In this document: positions 1-7,825 of the stretch, piece after piece | How the letters are laid out: every line of letters begins with the position of its first letter | Numbering within the stretch: the stretch's first letter is position 1 | Assembly (NCBI GenBank): GCA_945882475.1 | Contig: CAMCWJ010000077.1 | Coordinates: 1-10,392 of the forward strand | Direction of reading: 5' to 3' | DNA length: 10,392 bases | Source of the DNA: Bifidobacterium breve | GTDB lineage: Bacteria; Actinomycetota; Actinomycetes; Mycobacteriales; Mycobacteriaceae | Made by a program: the position numbers and the translations under genes | Notes under the pieces: model-generated | What the model saw: only the letters and a program-made list of their open reading frames with translations | The model's database searches: none | What the model was told of the DNA's origin: nothing

Positions 1-3000
1 GGCGACGTCGACGCGGGGTGTCGGTGGCGTTCTCCGAGACCGCTCCCCCGGCGCGCACCGGATCGCTCAGTTCGCCCGCGCCCGTGCGACCGCGGATGGC
101 GAAGCGTTCCTCGAGTACCGCCAGAACCGTCCCGGCGGCGTCGCTGATATTCACCGTGACCGGCACCACCCGGCCGACCTCGGTGTCGAAGGCCACCGAA
201 GACGTTGCGGTCACGACTAATTGGGTGTTATGCCGCGGCAGTGGCTTGAGCAGCTGCGCGGCGTGATCCAGATGTACCAGGCTCAGCAAGCCCTCGACCA
301 CTCCGAAACCGGTGTCGGTGACCGCACCGCCGACTGCGGCGAACACCACTGGCCAGCACCGACCGACCAGAGCGTCGGGCACCGTCGAGAGCGTGGGTGC
401 CAGCGGCGAACCGAATGTTGCGGTCACGCCGGTGTGATCAGCGACCCGTTCGGGATCCCACTCCACGGTTGCGCTGGCCGATCCGCCGACAAGTTCCGGC
501 AGTGCAGCGGGGCCGTCAACACCGGCGGCGATGGCCAGCACGGCGCGCATCGCGGCGGCAGCGTCGGCTGTGGTGACCACCGGCGCGCCGCCGTCCACGA
601 CGGTGCCGGGCAGGGTGAAGACGATCTCGATCCAGGTACCCGACAGCGGGACGGTCAGCACGACGCGATCGGCTCCGAGAACCTCGAGCCTGGCACCGGT
701 GGAATGATCTGTGGCGCTGCGGAATTCGTCGTCGTGGACCTGCCATTGCGATGGCGCCGCAAGCCGGTGCACGGGATTGATCGCGGTGCGGCCCGCCCAC
801 AGCACATCCGGGGAGTCCAGCACGATGCCCAACGGACCTCTGGCGTCTGGGCGCACCTGGAGTCGCGAGGCCACCGCCTGCGGCTGCGCGCCGGTGGCCA
901 GAACCTCGTCAACGGCCGCCTTCTCGAAACGGTCCAGCAATTCGCCGACCGGTTCGTCGACCCGGGTGATGCCTGCCACGGCCGCCGTGCCCGGGATCAC
1001 GCAGACCTCATCGGCGCTGTAGCGCGCGTCGTGGGCCTGCCACAGCGAGTCACTGCGCCACCAGCGGCGCACGTCCCCATCGATCACCGGCACGAAGTTC
1101 ACCGGCTTGCCCGGCGTCTTGCAGAGGTCGATGAAGAACGGGGCGTCGGCCGGGTGCAGCAGCACACTCGCCGCATCCGGATAGCGGGCCACCAGTGCTT
1201 CGATCGCGCGCTGCGGATTCTCCAGCAGCGCCTGCCCTTCGGCGGTGCTTGCGTCGAATTCAGTCGCGATGGGGCCGGTGTCGCGGGCGTCCAAGCGGGC
1301 CTCAGCGCGCTGCAGCATGGCGGCGAAGCGATCCCGCCAGGTCATGTCCAGCCACGGCGAATCAGCACGCTTGGTGTCGGCGGTGCTGTAGCCGTCGCCG
1401 ATCGCCAGTTCGATGTAGCGCCGGAGCCACTGCACGTAGCTCATGTCAGCGACGTCGCCGAAATACGGCTTGGCGGTGGCCGCCATCGCGGCGACGATCT
1501 CGTCGCGGCGCTGAGCGACCGCGTCGGCGTCGCCGGCCACCTCGTCGAGCAACCGCCCGCAGCGGGACGCGGAGTTGTCGATCTCGTGGATGTCGGCGCC
1601 GAGTTGGCTACGGCCGGAGGCCATGCCGTTCAACGCCTTTCCGGCCCCAACCCAGTGCTCGGTGCCAGCGGTGTCGACGAGGAGTTGCTTGACCGCCGGC
1701 GAGGTGGTGGCCTCCAGGCAGGCCATCGTGGCGGTGCCGACCAGGATCCCGTCGACCGGCATCAGCGGGTAGCCGTAGGCCTGCGCCCACTTGCCCGTCA
1801 GGTACTCCGCGGCGCGCTCGGGGGTTCCGATTCCACCGCCCACGCAGATCGTGATGTTGGATTGCGAGCGCAGTTCGGAATAGGTGGCCAGCAACAGGTC
1901 GTCGAGGTCTTCCCACGAGTGGTGACCGCCGGCACGGCCGCCTTCCACATGGGCGATCACGGCCTTGGTTCCCACCTCCGCGGCGATCCGGATAACCGAG
2001 CGGATCTGCTCGACGGTGCCCGGCTTGAAGCAGATGTAGCTGATGCCGACCTCGCTCAGCTCGTCGATCAGTGCGACGGCCTCCTCGAGATCGGGAATGC
2101 CGGCGCTGACGACGACTCCATCGATCGGGGCTCCGGCCTGACGGGCCTTCTGCACCAAGCGTTTTCCGCCCACCTGCAGCTTCCACAGATACGGGTCGAG
2201 GAAGAGTGCGTTGAACTGGACCGCCCGGCCCGGCTCCAGCAGAGTGGACAGCTCAGCGATCCGCCGGTCGAAGATCGCCTCGGTAACCTGACCGCCGCCG
2301 GCGAGTTCAGCCCAGTGCCCGGCGTTGGTCGCGGCTGCGACGATGCGCGCGTCGACGGTCGTCGGGGTCATACCCGCCAGCAGCATCGGCGAGCGGCCAG
2401 TGAGCCGGGTGAACTTCGTCGACAGCTTCACCGAACCGTCGGGCAGGCTGATCACCGAGGGCGCATAACTCGACCACGGTTTCGCCACCTCCGGCGCGGC
2501 ACCGACGGTGAACAGGTTGCGCTGGCCGCCGCGGGTGGCAGCCGGCACGATCCCCACGCCGAGACCGCGAATGACCGGGGCGGTCAGCCGAGTCAGGATG
2601 TCACCGGGTCCGAGGTCGAGGATCCAGCGCGCGCCGGCATCCCTGAGACCGGTCACCGCGTCCACCCAGTCAACCGGTTGGACCATGACAGCGTCGGCCA
2701 TCGCGCGGGCCAGGTCGACGTCGAGGCCGACTGCGGCGGCCCACCGGCCGACGATGTCGATGCCGTCGGCTAACCGCGGCGAGTGGAATCCGACCTCGAC
2801 GGCGACCGGATCGAACATCGGCTCGAACACCGATCCGCCGCGGACCTTGCTCTTACGCTCGGCGGCCTCACGCTGCGAGATCTGTTCGCAGTACAACTCG
2901 AAACGGGACAGCTGCTCGGGCGTCCCGGTGATGACGCAGGACCGACGGCCGTTGCGGATGGACAGCACCGGCGGAAGCACGATGCGAACGTCGCGCGCGA

Positions 3001-3640
3001 ACTCGTCGAGCAGCGCGGCGATCCGCTCGGGGTCGGCGTTGGTCACCGACACCATCGGCGGGCGGTCGCCGAGGGCGGTGATGCCGCGACGTCGGGCAAC
3101 CAGGGTGCCGGCGGCGCCGAGCAGCTGGGCCAGCGCCAGCAGTTCGACGTCCTTGGCGCCACCGGCCCGCAGCGCCTCGACAGCCAGCACACCCTGGGAG
3201 TGCCCGGCCACCGCGACCGGTGGCACCCCAGCGAAGTCCAGGCCCTGGCGGGCCAGCGCGCGGATCGCCGCGATCTGGGTCAGCAGGACGCCGGGCAATG
3301 ACACCGCAGCCGAGGTCAGCTGTCCCGCGGTGGGGATCGGCTGATCGGCGGCCAGGGCCCGAACCCAGCGCAGCGGCTCGAAGCCGATCGGACGAACCAC
3401 GACGAGTTCGTCGGCGACCGGTTCCAGGAGAAGTTCGGCTTCGCCGGCGATCCGCGAGAGTTCCGATTCGATGCCGGCCGCGGTGACGAGTTCCTCGAGG
3501 TTGGCCAGCCATGCGCTACTGCCCTGTCCGCCGAAGGCGATCGCGTACGGCTCACCGGCGTTGAGTCGGTCAACCAGAGCATGGGTGGCCGCTCCGGTGC
3601 TGTCGCCGACGGGCAGGCGGTCATGCTCGTGGATCGTCAC
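1..3640 (-). CDS. fas: Type I fatty acid synthase Fas, N-terminal part (runs off left edge)
   Basis: This is the cytosolic multifunctional synthase that makes C16-C26 acyl-CoAs for membrane lipids and mycolic acid precursors. About 1213 codons of an expected ~3070 are present, and I found no in-frame stop. The N-terminal acyltransferase domain has the nucleophile motif GHSQG with Ser148. The FMN-dependent enoyl reductase domain begins near residue 415 (LLAGMTPTTVDA), with GGRAGGHHSWEDL near 565-575 and VGGGIGTPERAAEYL near 600. A conserved stretch GKPVNFVPVID...RRWWRSDSLW lies near 845. The window ends at ENATDTPRRRR, just before the MaoC-like dehydratase; ACP, ketoreductase and ketosynthase must lie beyond the edge. 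The GTG start at 3640 gives MTIHEHDR, the N-terminus I recall for M. tuberculosis Fas. GAGGGAG lies 10 bases upstream. The frame stays open upstream to a TAA at 3857-3859, and an ATG at 3727 would add 29 residues, but the homology favours the GTG. Confidence 0.97.
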   Translation of the reverse strand, partial: MTIHEHDRLPVGDSTGAATHALVDRLNAGEPYAIAFGGQGSSAWLANLEELVTAAGIESELSRIAGEAELLLEPVADELVVVRPIGFEPLRWVRALAADQPIPTAGQLTSAAVSLPGVLLTQIAAIRALARQGLDFAGVPPVAVAGHSQGVLAVEALRAGGAKDVELLALAQLLGAAGTLVARRRGITALGDRPPMVSVTNADPERIAALLDEFARDVRIVLPPVLSIRNGRRSCVITGTPEQLSRFELYCEQISQREAAERKSKVRGGSVFEPMFDPVAVEVGFHSPRLADGIDIVGRWAAAVGLDVDLARAMADAVMVQPVDWVDAVTGLRDAGARWILDLGPGDILTRLTAPVIRGLGVGIVPAATRGGQRNLFTVGAAPEVAKPWSSYAPSVISLPDGSVKLSTKFTRLTGRSPMLLAGMTPTTVDARIVAAATNAGHWAELAGGGQVTEAIFDRRIAELSTLLEPGRAVQFNALFLDPYLWKLQVGGKRLVQKARQAGAPIDGVVVSAGIPDLEEAVALIDELSEVGISYICFKPGTVEQIRSVIRIAAEVGTKAVIAHVEGGRAGGHHSWEDLDDLLLATYSELRSQSNITICVGGGIGTPERAAEYLTGKWAQAYGYPLMPVDGILVGTATMACLEATTSPAVKQLLVDTAGTEHWVGAGKALNGMASGRSQLGADIHEIDNSASRCGRLLDEVAGDADAVAQRRDEIVAAMAATAKPYFGDVADMSYVQWLRRYIELAIGDGYSTADTKRADSPWLDMTWRDRFAAMLQRAEARLDARDTGPIATEFDASTAEGQALLENPQRAIEALVARYPDAASVLLHPADAPFFIDLCKTPGKPVNFVPVIDGDVRRWWRSDSLWQAHDARYSADEVCVIPGTAAVAGITRVDEPVGELLDRFEKAAVDEVLATGAQPQAVASRLQVRPDARGPLGIVLDSPDVLWAGRTAINPVHRLAAPSQWQVHDDEFRSATDHSTGARLEVLGADRVVLTVPLSGTWIEIVFTLPGTVVDGGAPVVTTADAAAAMRAVLAIAAGVDGPAALPELVGGSASATVEWDPERVADHTGVTATFGSPLAPTLSTVPDALVGRCWPVVFAAVGGAVTDTGFGVVEGLLSLVHLDHAAQLLKPLPRHNTQLVVTATSSVAFDTEVGRVVPVTVNISDAAGTVLAVLEERFAIRGRTGAGELSDPVRAGGAVSENATDTPRRRR

Positions 3641-3650
3641 CGGTGTCTGT

Positions 3651-3657
3651 CTCCCTC
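3651..3657 (-). promoter_or_regulatory. Ribosome binding site of fas
   Basis: GAGGGAG on the minus strand, 10 bases before the GTG at 3640. It supports the GTG start over the in-frame ATG at 3727. Confidence 0.55.
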
Positions 3658-3756
3658 GCACTGTCCGCACTGTCGCTGCTCGGATGGGCACGAACAATGC
3701 CCGCCGACTCCATGCTGATAATCCCATGATCCGGCACGAATTTGCGCGTCGAGATT

Positions 3757-3787
3757 GGTTACTGACGAGTTCTACGCATGGGTAACC
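3757..3787. repeat. Inverted repeat GGTTAC-N19-GTAACC upstream of fas
   Basis: The arms are perfect 6-mers at 3757-3762 and 3782-3787, separated by 19 bases, about 120-150 bases before the fas start. They could be two half-sites of a dimeric regulator. Arms this short can also occur by chance. Confidence 0.35.
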
Positions 3788-3893
3788 GGACCGCAGATAA
3801 CGGGGCCGCAAACCGGGGTGGCACCCGTCCGGGACAAACGTCCTGCATGGGGGTGGTTACGGTTGAGTAGCCACAATATCGCAGATCACAGCA

Positions 3894-3928
3894 CGATTGT
3901 TATTCAATCGTTACCATCGTGGCGATTG
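3894..3928. promoter_or_regulatory. Three alternating CGATTG half-sites, candidate fas operator
   Basis: CGATTG (3894-3899) is followed after five bases by its exact complement CAATCG (3905-3910), then after 12 bases by CGATTG again (3923-3928). The first pair forms the 17-base palindrome CGATTGTTATTCAATCG. The second pair encloses a smaller ATCG-TGG-CGAT palindrome (3916-3926). The cluster sits about 255-290 bases before the fas GTG. A cluster of alternating half-sites is what a TetR-type dimer binding cooperatively would use. Assignment to FasR is an inference. Confidence 0.45.
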
Positions 3929-4024
3929 CCCGCGGCGTCGCACAGAGCAGCCAAGCCATGGCATCGCCTGTCCGCCTCGCCCCTAATTGCTCGCGAAATT
4001 TGCAAAAGGGAGTTTGCTGGCTAA

Positions 4025-4041
4025 TTACTACTTTTGAGTAA
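4025..4041. repeat. Small inverted repeat TTACT-N7-AGTAA
   Basis: Perfect 5-base arms at 4025-4029 and 4037-4041 lie in the AT-rich stretch just downstream of the PEP synthase stop. It has no GC-rich stem, so it is a poor terminator candidate. An operator half-site pair or chance are both possible. Confidence 0.25.
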
Positions 4042-4082
4042 GTTTACGGAATTCGCGTCACAACACTGCCCAATTTACGGCT

Positions 4083-6353
4083 TCAGGGTTTGGACAGTGC
4101 CGCCTCCAGCAGCATCCGGCGTTCCGCGGCGGCCACCGTGCGGCGGGCCGAATCGACGGCGTCGGGGTTCACCGACACCGACGTGATGCCCATCCGAACA
4201 AGATGTTCGGCATAACCTGGCCGGGTCGAGGGCGCCTGGCCGCACAGCGACGAGGTGATGCCCAACCGCCGGGCGGTGCCGATGATCCGACCGATGGCGT
4301 CGAGGACGGCTTCGTCGGCTTCGTCGAACAATTCCGCGCAGACCTCGGAGTCCCGGTCCACACCGAGCATCAACTGGGTCAAGTCGTTACTCCCGATCGA
4401 CACTCCGTCGATACCCATGCCGACGTACTCCGGCAACCAGAACACCACCGACGGAACCTCGGCCATCACCCAGCGATGCATGCCACGCTGGCGGCCCAGC
4501 GGGCTGGCGTCCACCAGTGCCAGGCATCGCTCGAGTTCCCATTTGGTCCGAACGAACGGAATCATCAAGTGCAGGTTGGGGTTCTGCTCGCGGACCCGGG
4601 CCAGCGCTGTCAGTTCGAGGGCGAAGACGTCCGGTTCGGTGACGTAGCGGTAGCAGCCTCGGTAGCCGATCATCGGGTTGTGCTCCTCGGGCTCGTAGGC
4701 CCGGCCGCCCTGTAGGCCGCGGAACTCGTTGGTGCGGAAGTCGGTCGCGCGGTAGACCACCGGTCGCGGCGCGAACGCGGTGGCGATCCGGCCGACGGCG
4801 ACGGCCAGCGCGTCCACCATCACGTCCTGCTCGCCGCGGGCGATGAGGTCGCGCGGATGCCTGTTGCGCAACGCATCGGTGAGAATGAACTCGGCGCGCA
4901 GCAGACCCACGCCGTCGACGTCGAGCGCGGCCACCTTTTCCGCGGTGTCGGGCATCGCGAGGTTGACGTAGATCTTGGTGGCAGTCACCTCCGATGATCG
5001 TGAACCACCCTGCGGCGCAGTCGGTTCGGCCACGACCACCGCTGCGGGCGCCGCCTGCCCGGTTAGCACCTGGCCGTGGCTGCCGTCGACTGTCACCACC
5101 ATGCCGTCCTGCAGATCGGTGGTGGCGGTCCGGGCACCGACGATGCACGGCACGCCCAGTTCGCGGGCCACGATCGCGGCGTGGCAGGTCATCCCGCCGG
5201 TGTCGGTCACCAGTGCGGCCGCTCGGCGCATGGTCGGCAGCCAGTCCGGGTTGGTCATCTGCGCCACCAGCACCTCGCCGTCGAGCAACCGGGCGCCGTC
5301 GGCGACGTCGGCGAGCACCCGCACCGCACCGCAGGCCGTACCGGGCGCGGCGGGCAGCCCCTTGGCAACGACCTGCCCGGTGCTCTGCGGCGCAGCACCG
5401 CCACGGTGCAGCGTGGTGATCGGCCGGGCCTGTACCAGCCAGGTCTTGCCGTCGGCGATGGCCCACTCGGTGTCCTGCGGGCAGCCGTTGTGCCGTTCGG
5501 TGGCCAGTGCCAGCGCCACGATCCCGCGCAGTTCCTCGTCGTCGAGAACCTGGGTGTGGGCCTCGGCGGCGGTCAGATCCACCTTCTGGTCCCTGCCGTC
5601 GGCGCCGCGGATGATTTTGAACGCCTGGTATCCGATTCTGCGGGTGAGGATTTCGCCGCTGGACTTCTCGACGACGTAGGTGTCGGGCTCCACCGACCCC
5701 GAGACCACGACTTCGCCGAGGCCGAAGGCGCCCTCGACGACCACCCGATCCTCGGCTCCGGTGCTGGGGTCGGCGGTGAACGCCACCCCGGCCCGCTCGG
5801 AGGGAATCATCAACTGCACCACGACGGCCATCGCCGGGTCGCCGGCGAAACCCCTACTGGCGCGGTAACTGACGACCCGCGGGCTGAACAGCGACGCCCA
5901 GCAGTGTTGCACCGCCTCGATCAACTCGGTCTCGCCGCAGATGTTGGTGAAGGTGGCGTTCATCCCGGCGAAGGAAGCATCGGCGCCGTCCTCACCGGTG
6001 GCCGAGGAGCGCACCGCGACAACCGCGTCGGACCCGAGGTTGCGATACGCCGCGAGCACCTGCGCGCGGACGTCGGCCGCCATGCCTGCCTCGGCGACCA
6101 TCGCCTGCATCTGCCGGCACCGCTGCGTGAGCTCGGCGGGCTCGCCGGCGCGGCTCATCGCCTCACGATGTGCGGCGTTGAGGTCCGCAGCGACGCCGCC
6201 GCCGTCCATCGAGGTCAGATAGCAGTCGCGCAGCAACACGAATCCGGGCGGGACCGGCAGCTTCGCCGCCACCATCTCGCCCATGTTGGCGCCCTTGCCG
6301 CCGGCTTCCTCGGCGTCGCCGATCCGCAGGTCGGCAATATCAGTGACGGTCAT
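4083..6353 (-). CDS. ppsA: Phosphoenolpyruvate synthase (pyruvate, water dikinase)
   Basis: A 756-residue cytosolic enzyme converting pyruvate, ATP and water to PEP, AMP and phosphate, the entry step of gluconeogenesis from pyruvate. The N-terminal ATP-binding domain shows GGKGANMGEM (18-27), VRSSATGED (114-122) and QARPIT (308-313). The swivelling phosphohistidine domain carries TGGMTCHAAI with catalytic His391. The C-terminal TIM barrel has GVGLLRAEF (481-489), GSNDLTQLMLGVDRDS (654-669) and LCGQAPS with catalytic Cys704. Domain order and length fit a full PEP synthase (E. coli PpsA is 792 residues). The frame is open to 6464, but MTVTDIADLRIGDAEEAGGKG starts where the family begins. The start overlaps the upstream stop as TGATG, and GGGAG lies 9 bases before it, indicating translational coupling. 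Thr389 next to the catalytic His, the residue phosphorylated by the PEP synthase regulatory protein in enterobacteria, is retained. The symbol ppsA is also used in mycobacteria for an unrelated phthiocerol polyketide synthase gene. Confidence 0.95.
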   Translation of the reverse strand: MTVTDIADLRIGDAEEAGGKGANMGEMVAAKLPVPPGFVLLRDCYLTSMDGGGVAADLNAAHREAMSRAGEPAELTQRCRQMQAMVAEAGMAADVRAQVLAAYRNLGSDAVVAVRSSATGEDGADASFAGMNATFTNICGETELIEAVQHCWASLFSPRVVSYRASRGFAGDPAMAVVVQLMIPSERAGVAFTADPSTGAEDRVVVEGAFGLGEVVVSGSVEPDTYVVEKSSGEILTRRIGYQAFKIIRGADGRDQKVDLTAAEAHTQVLDDEELRGIVALALATERHNGCPQDTEWAIADGKTWLVQARPITTLHRGGAAPQSTGQVVAKGLPAAPGTACGAVRVLADVADGARLLDGEVLVAQMTNPDWLPTMRRAAALVTDTGGMTCHAAIVARELGVPCIVGARTATTDLQDGMVVTVDGSHGQVLTGQAAPAAVVVAEPTAPQGGSRSSEVTATKIYVNLAMPDTAEKVAALDVDGVGLLRAEFILTDALRNRHPRDLIARGEQDVMVDALAVAVGRIATAFAPRPVVYRATDFRTNEFRGLQGGRAYEPEEHNPMIGYRGCYRYVTEPDVFALELTALARVREQNPNLHLMIPFVRTKWELERCLALVDASPLGRQRGMHRWVMAEVPSVVFWLPEYVGMGIDGVSIGSNDLTQLMLGVDRDSEVCAELFDEADEAVLDAIGRIIGTARRLGITSSLCGQAPSTRPGYAEHLVRMGITSVSVNPDAVDSARRTVAAAERRMLLEAALSKP

Positions 6354-7825
6354 CAGCGCGGGCTCCCGTTGACCAGTGATTGCCCGGGGCGCAGGACGGC
6401 CTGCGCCTCGGCAACGGCGTGGGCCAATGAAGACGACGTGTCGATGCGATGCGCTTCCGGCCACCCGGCGTCGTCGTGCCCGGCCAGCGCAGTGGCGATC
6501 GCGGTGGTCGCCTGCGAAGTGGTGGAGGTCCGGGTGTTGATCCTCCCGAGAGTGGTCTCCAGTGCCGCGGAGCAGACGAGTTCGACGATGTCCGCCGACG
6601 CCGCGGCGGCCACATCGCGGGCACGCAGACGGCTATGTTCATCGCGCCAGGTGCCGTCGAGGATGACGCTGCGGCCCTCGGACAGTTCCCGCTGGGCACG
6701 CCGCAGGACGGCGCCGTAGACGGCCTCGATGTTCGCCGGCGTATAGAGGCCTTCGCCCAGCATCCCGGGCTCGCCGCCGATGTCGCCCCGGGCGGCCATC
6801 TCCGCGCGTACGTCGTCGGTGGAGATCACCTGTGCGTCAATGCTTTCCGCCAGTGCATGGGCCAGCGTGGTCTTGCCGGTTCCCGGGCCGCCGCCGATCA
6901 GGATCAGCCGGACCACGCCCGCCCGGAGATGAGCCAGCGCGATCCCCAGATGCCGGCGGGCATCGGCGCCGGCCTCGGGATGACCCTGGGTGATCCGCAC
7001 GCAGTCCACCTTGGCGCGCACTCCCGCGCGGTAGGCGATATAGAAGTGGCACAGCGATGCAGGCGCATCGTCGGAGGTCATCGAGAGGTAGCGGCGCAGA
7101 AAGAACTGTCCGAGTTCAGGCCGGCCGAGGAACTCCAGGTCCATGGCCAGGAACGCGGCGTCGTCGACGACGTCGACGTAGCGCAACCGGTCGTCGAACT
7201 CCAGACAGTCCAGCAGGGCGGGACCGTCGGGCAGACAGAAGATATCGTCAGCCAGCAGATCGGCGTGTCCATCGACAATCCTGGACTCGGCGATTCGCCG
7301 GGCGAAAAGCGCAGCCCGTCCGGCGGTGAAAACCGTTGCCAAACGGGTGATCTCGGCGATGTCCGTCGGATCGAGCCCGGCAACGCCGTCTTTGGCGTAC
7401 CGCGCGAGTTCGTCGAGGTTGTCCGACCACCGTCGGTCCACCGCCGCCACCCGGGCCTCGTCGTCGACCTGGCGGGAGCGCGCCGCCCCGGCGTGGAACC
7501 GCGCCAGCACCGCCGCCACCGCGTCGAGCTGGCCACTTACGTCGTCACCGCGACGCACCATGGTGGCCAGCCGATTCGTGTCGGAGTGGCGTCGCATCAC
7601 GATCACCGGTTCGGCGGTGCCGTCCGGGGAACTGAAGTGCCCCACCCCCAGGTAGCTGTCCGGAGCCAACCGGCGGTTAAGCATGACCTCGTGCGCGCAG
7701 GCCCGCTCACGGCTGGCAACGGTGGAGAAATCCAGAAAGTCGGTCACGACCGGCTTCTTGACCTTGTAGGCCCGATCCCCCACCAGGAAGACCAAGCCGG
7801 TGTGCGTCTCGACGACGTCGTTCAT
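6353..7825 (-). CDS. Rv2004c-like fusion: phosphotransferase-like domain plus P-loop kinase domain
   Basis: A 490-residue protein closely resembling M. tuberculosis Rv2004c (about 498 residues), a DosR-regulon protein of unknown substrate. The N-terminal half resembles aminoglycoside phosphotransferase/kinase folds: conserved lysines in YKVKKP (20-25), a catalytic-loop-like DGHADLLADDIF (185-196, Asp189) and a metal-site-like LDCLEFDD (205-212). The C-terminal half is an AAA_33/zeta-toxin-like P-loop kinase with Walker A GGGPGTGKTT (311-320), VISTDDVR (333-340) and VILDGTW (387-393). I chose ATG 7825 because ETHTGLVFLVGDRAYKVKKP aligns with the family start; AGAGG lies 6 bases before it. An in-frame GTG seven codons upstream and an open frame to 7921 are less likely starts. 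The stop overlaps the PEP synthase start, so the two form one operon. The promoter should lie in 7826-7972, where a DosR-like palindrome sits. The substrates of both halves are unknown. Confidence 0.93.
   Translation of the reverse strand: MNDVVETHTGLVFLVGDRAYKVKKPVVTDFLDFSTVASRERACAHEVMLNRRLAPDSYLGVGHFSSPDGTAEPVIVMRRHSDTNRLATMVRRGDDVSGQLDAVAAVLARFHAGAARSRQVDDEARVAAVDRRWSDNLDELARYAKDGVAGLDPTDIAEITRLATVFTAGRAALFARRIAESRIVDGHADLLADDIFCLPDGPALLDCLEFDDRLRYVDVVDDAAFLAMDLEFLGRPELGQFFLRRYLSMTSDDAPASLCHFYIAYRAGVRAKVDCVRITQGHPEAGADARRHLGIALAHLRAGVVRLILIGGGPGTGKTTLAHALAESIDAQVISTDDVRAEMAARGDIGGEPGMLGEGLYTPANIEAVYGAVLRRAQRELSEGRSVILDGTWRDEHSRLRARDVAAAASADIVELVCSAALETTLGRINTRTSTTSQATTAIATALAGHDDAGWPEAHRIDTSSSLAHAVAEAQAVLRPGQSLVNGSPR

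Larger units (their letters stand above)
3641..4082 (-). promoter_or_regulatory. Intergenic region upstream of fas with inverted repeats
   Basis: There are 442 bases between the PEP synthase stop and the fas start, with no convincing gene. The stretch from about 3870 to 4080 is clearly AT-richer than the flanking coding DNA. It holds several inverted repeats: an alternating CGATTG/CAATCG set (3894-3928), GGTTAC...GTAACC (3757-3787) and TTACT...AGTAA (4025-4041). The heptamer TTTACGG occurs twice, at 4043-4049 and 4074-4080. Both flanking genes read leftward, so this should be the fas promoter region. In mycobacteria fas is known to be activated by the TetR-family protein FasR through inverted repeats in the fas promoter; I cannot say which of these repeats, if any, is the FasR site. 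I could not assign -35 and -10 boxes with confidence, and I see no clear intrinsic terminator for the upstream gene. Confidence 0.65.

Noticed and set aside
221..2773. 850-codon open frame on the plus strand
   Set aside because: It is the exact codon-register antisense of fas. Its translation is rich in Arg, Gly, His and Asp with no recognisable domain; it stays open only because of GC-rich codon bias in fas.
3641..3727. 29-residue N-terminal extension of Fas from ATG 3727
   Set aside because: The frame is open, but the GTG at 3640 gives the MTIHEHDR start known from the family, with a ribosome binding site, and the extension is Arg-rich with no family match.
3813..3832. GC-rich possible hairpin (CCGG...CCGG around GGGTGGCACCC)
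   Set aside because: The arms are short and there is no T-run on either strand, so it does not support a terminator; chance pairing is likely in this composition.
3755..4024. 89-codon open frame on the plus strand in the intergenic region
   Set aside because: It starts with TTG, has no good ribosome binding site, resembles nothing I know, and overlaps the inverted repeats of the fas promoter region.
6354..6464. 37-residue N-terminal extension of PEP synthase
   Set aside because: It overlaps the coding end of the upstream gene, and the ATG at 6353 has both a ribosome binding site and the family-typical N-terminus.
5076..6719. 547-codon open frame on the plus strand
   Set aside because: It lies antisense to PEP synthase and the 3' end of the Rv2004c-like gene, both of which have clear catalytic motifs. 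No family resemblance is seen.
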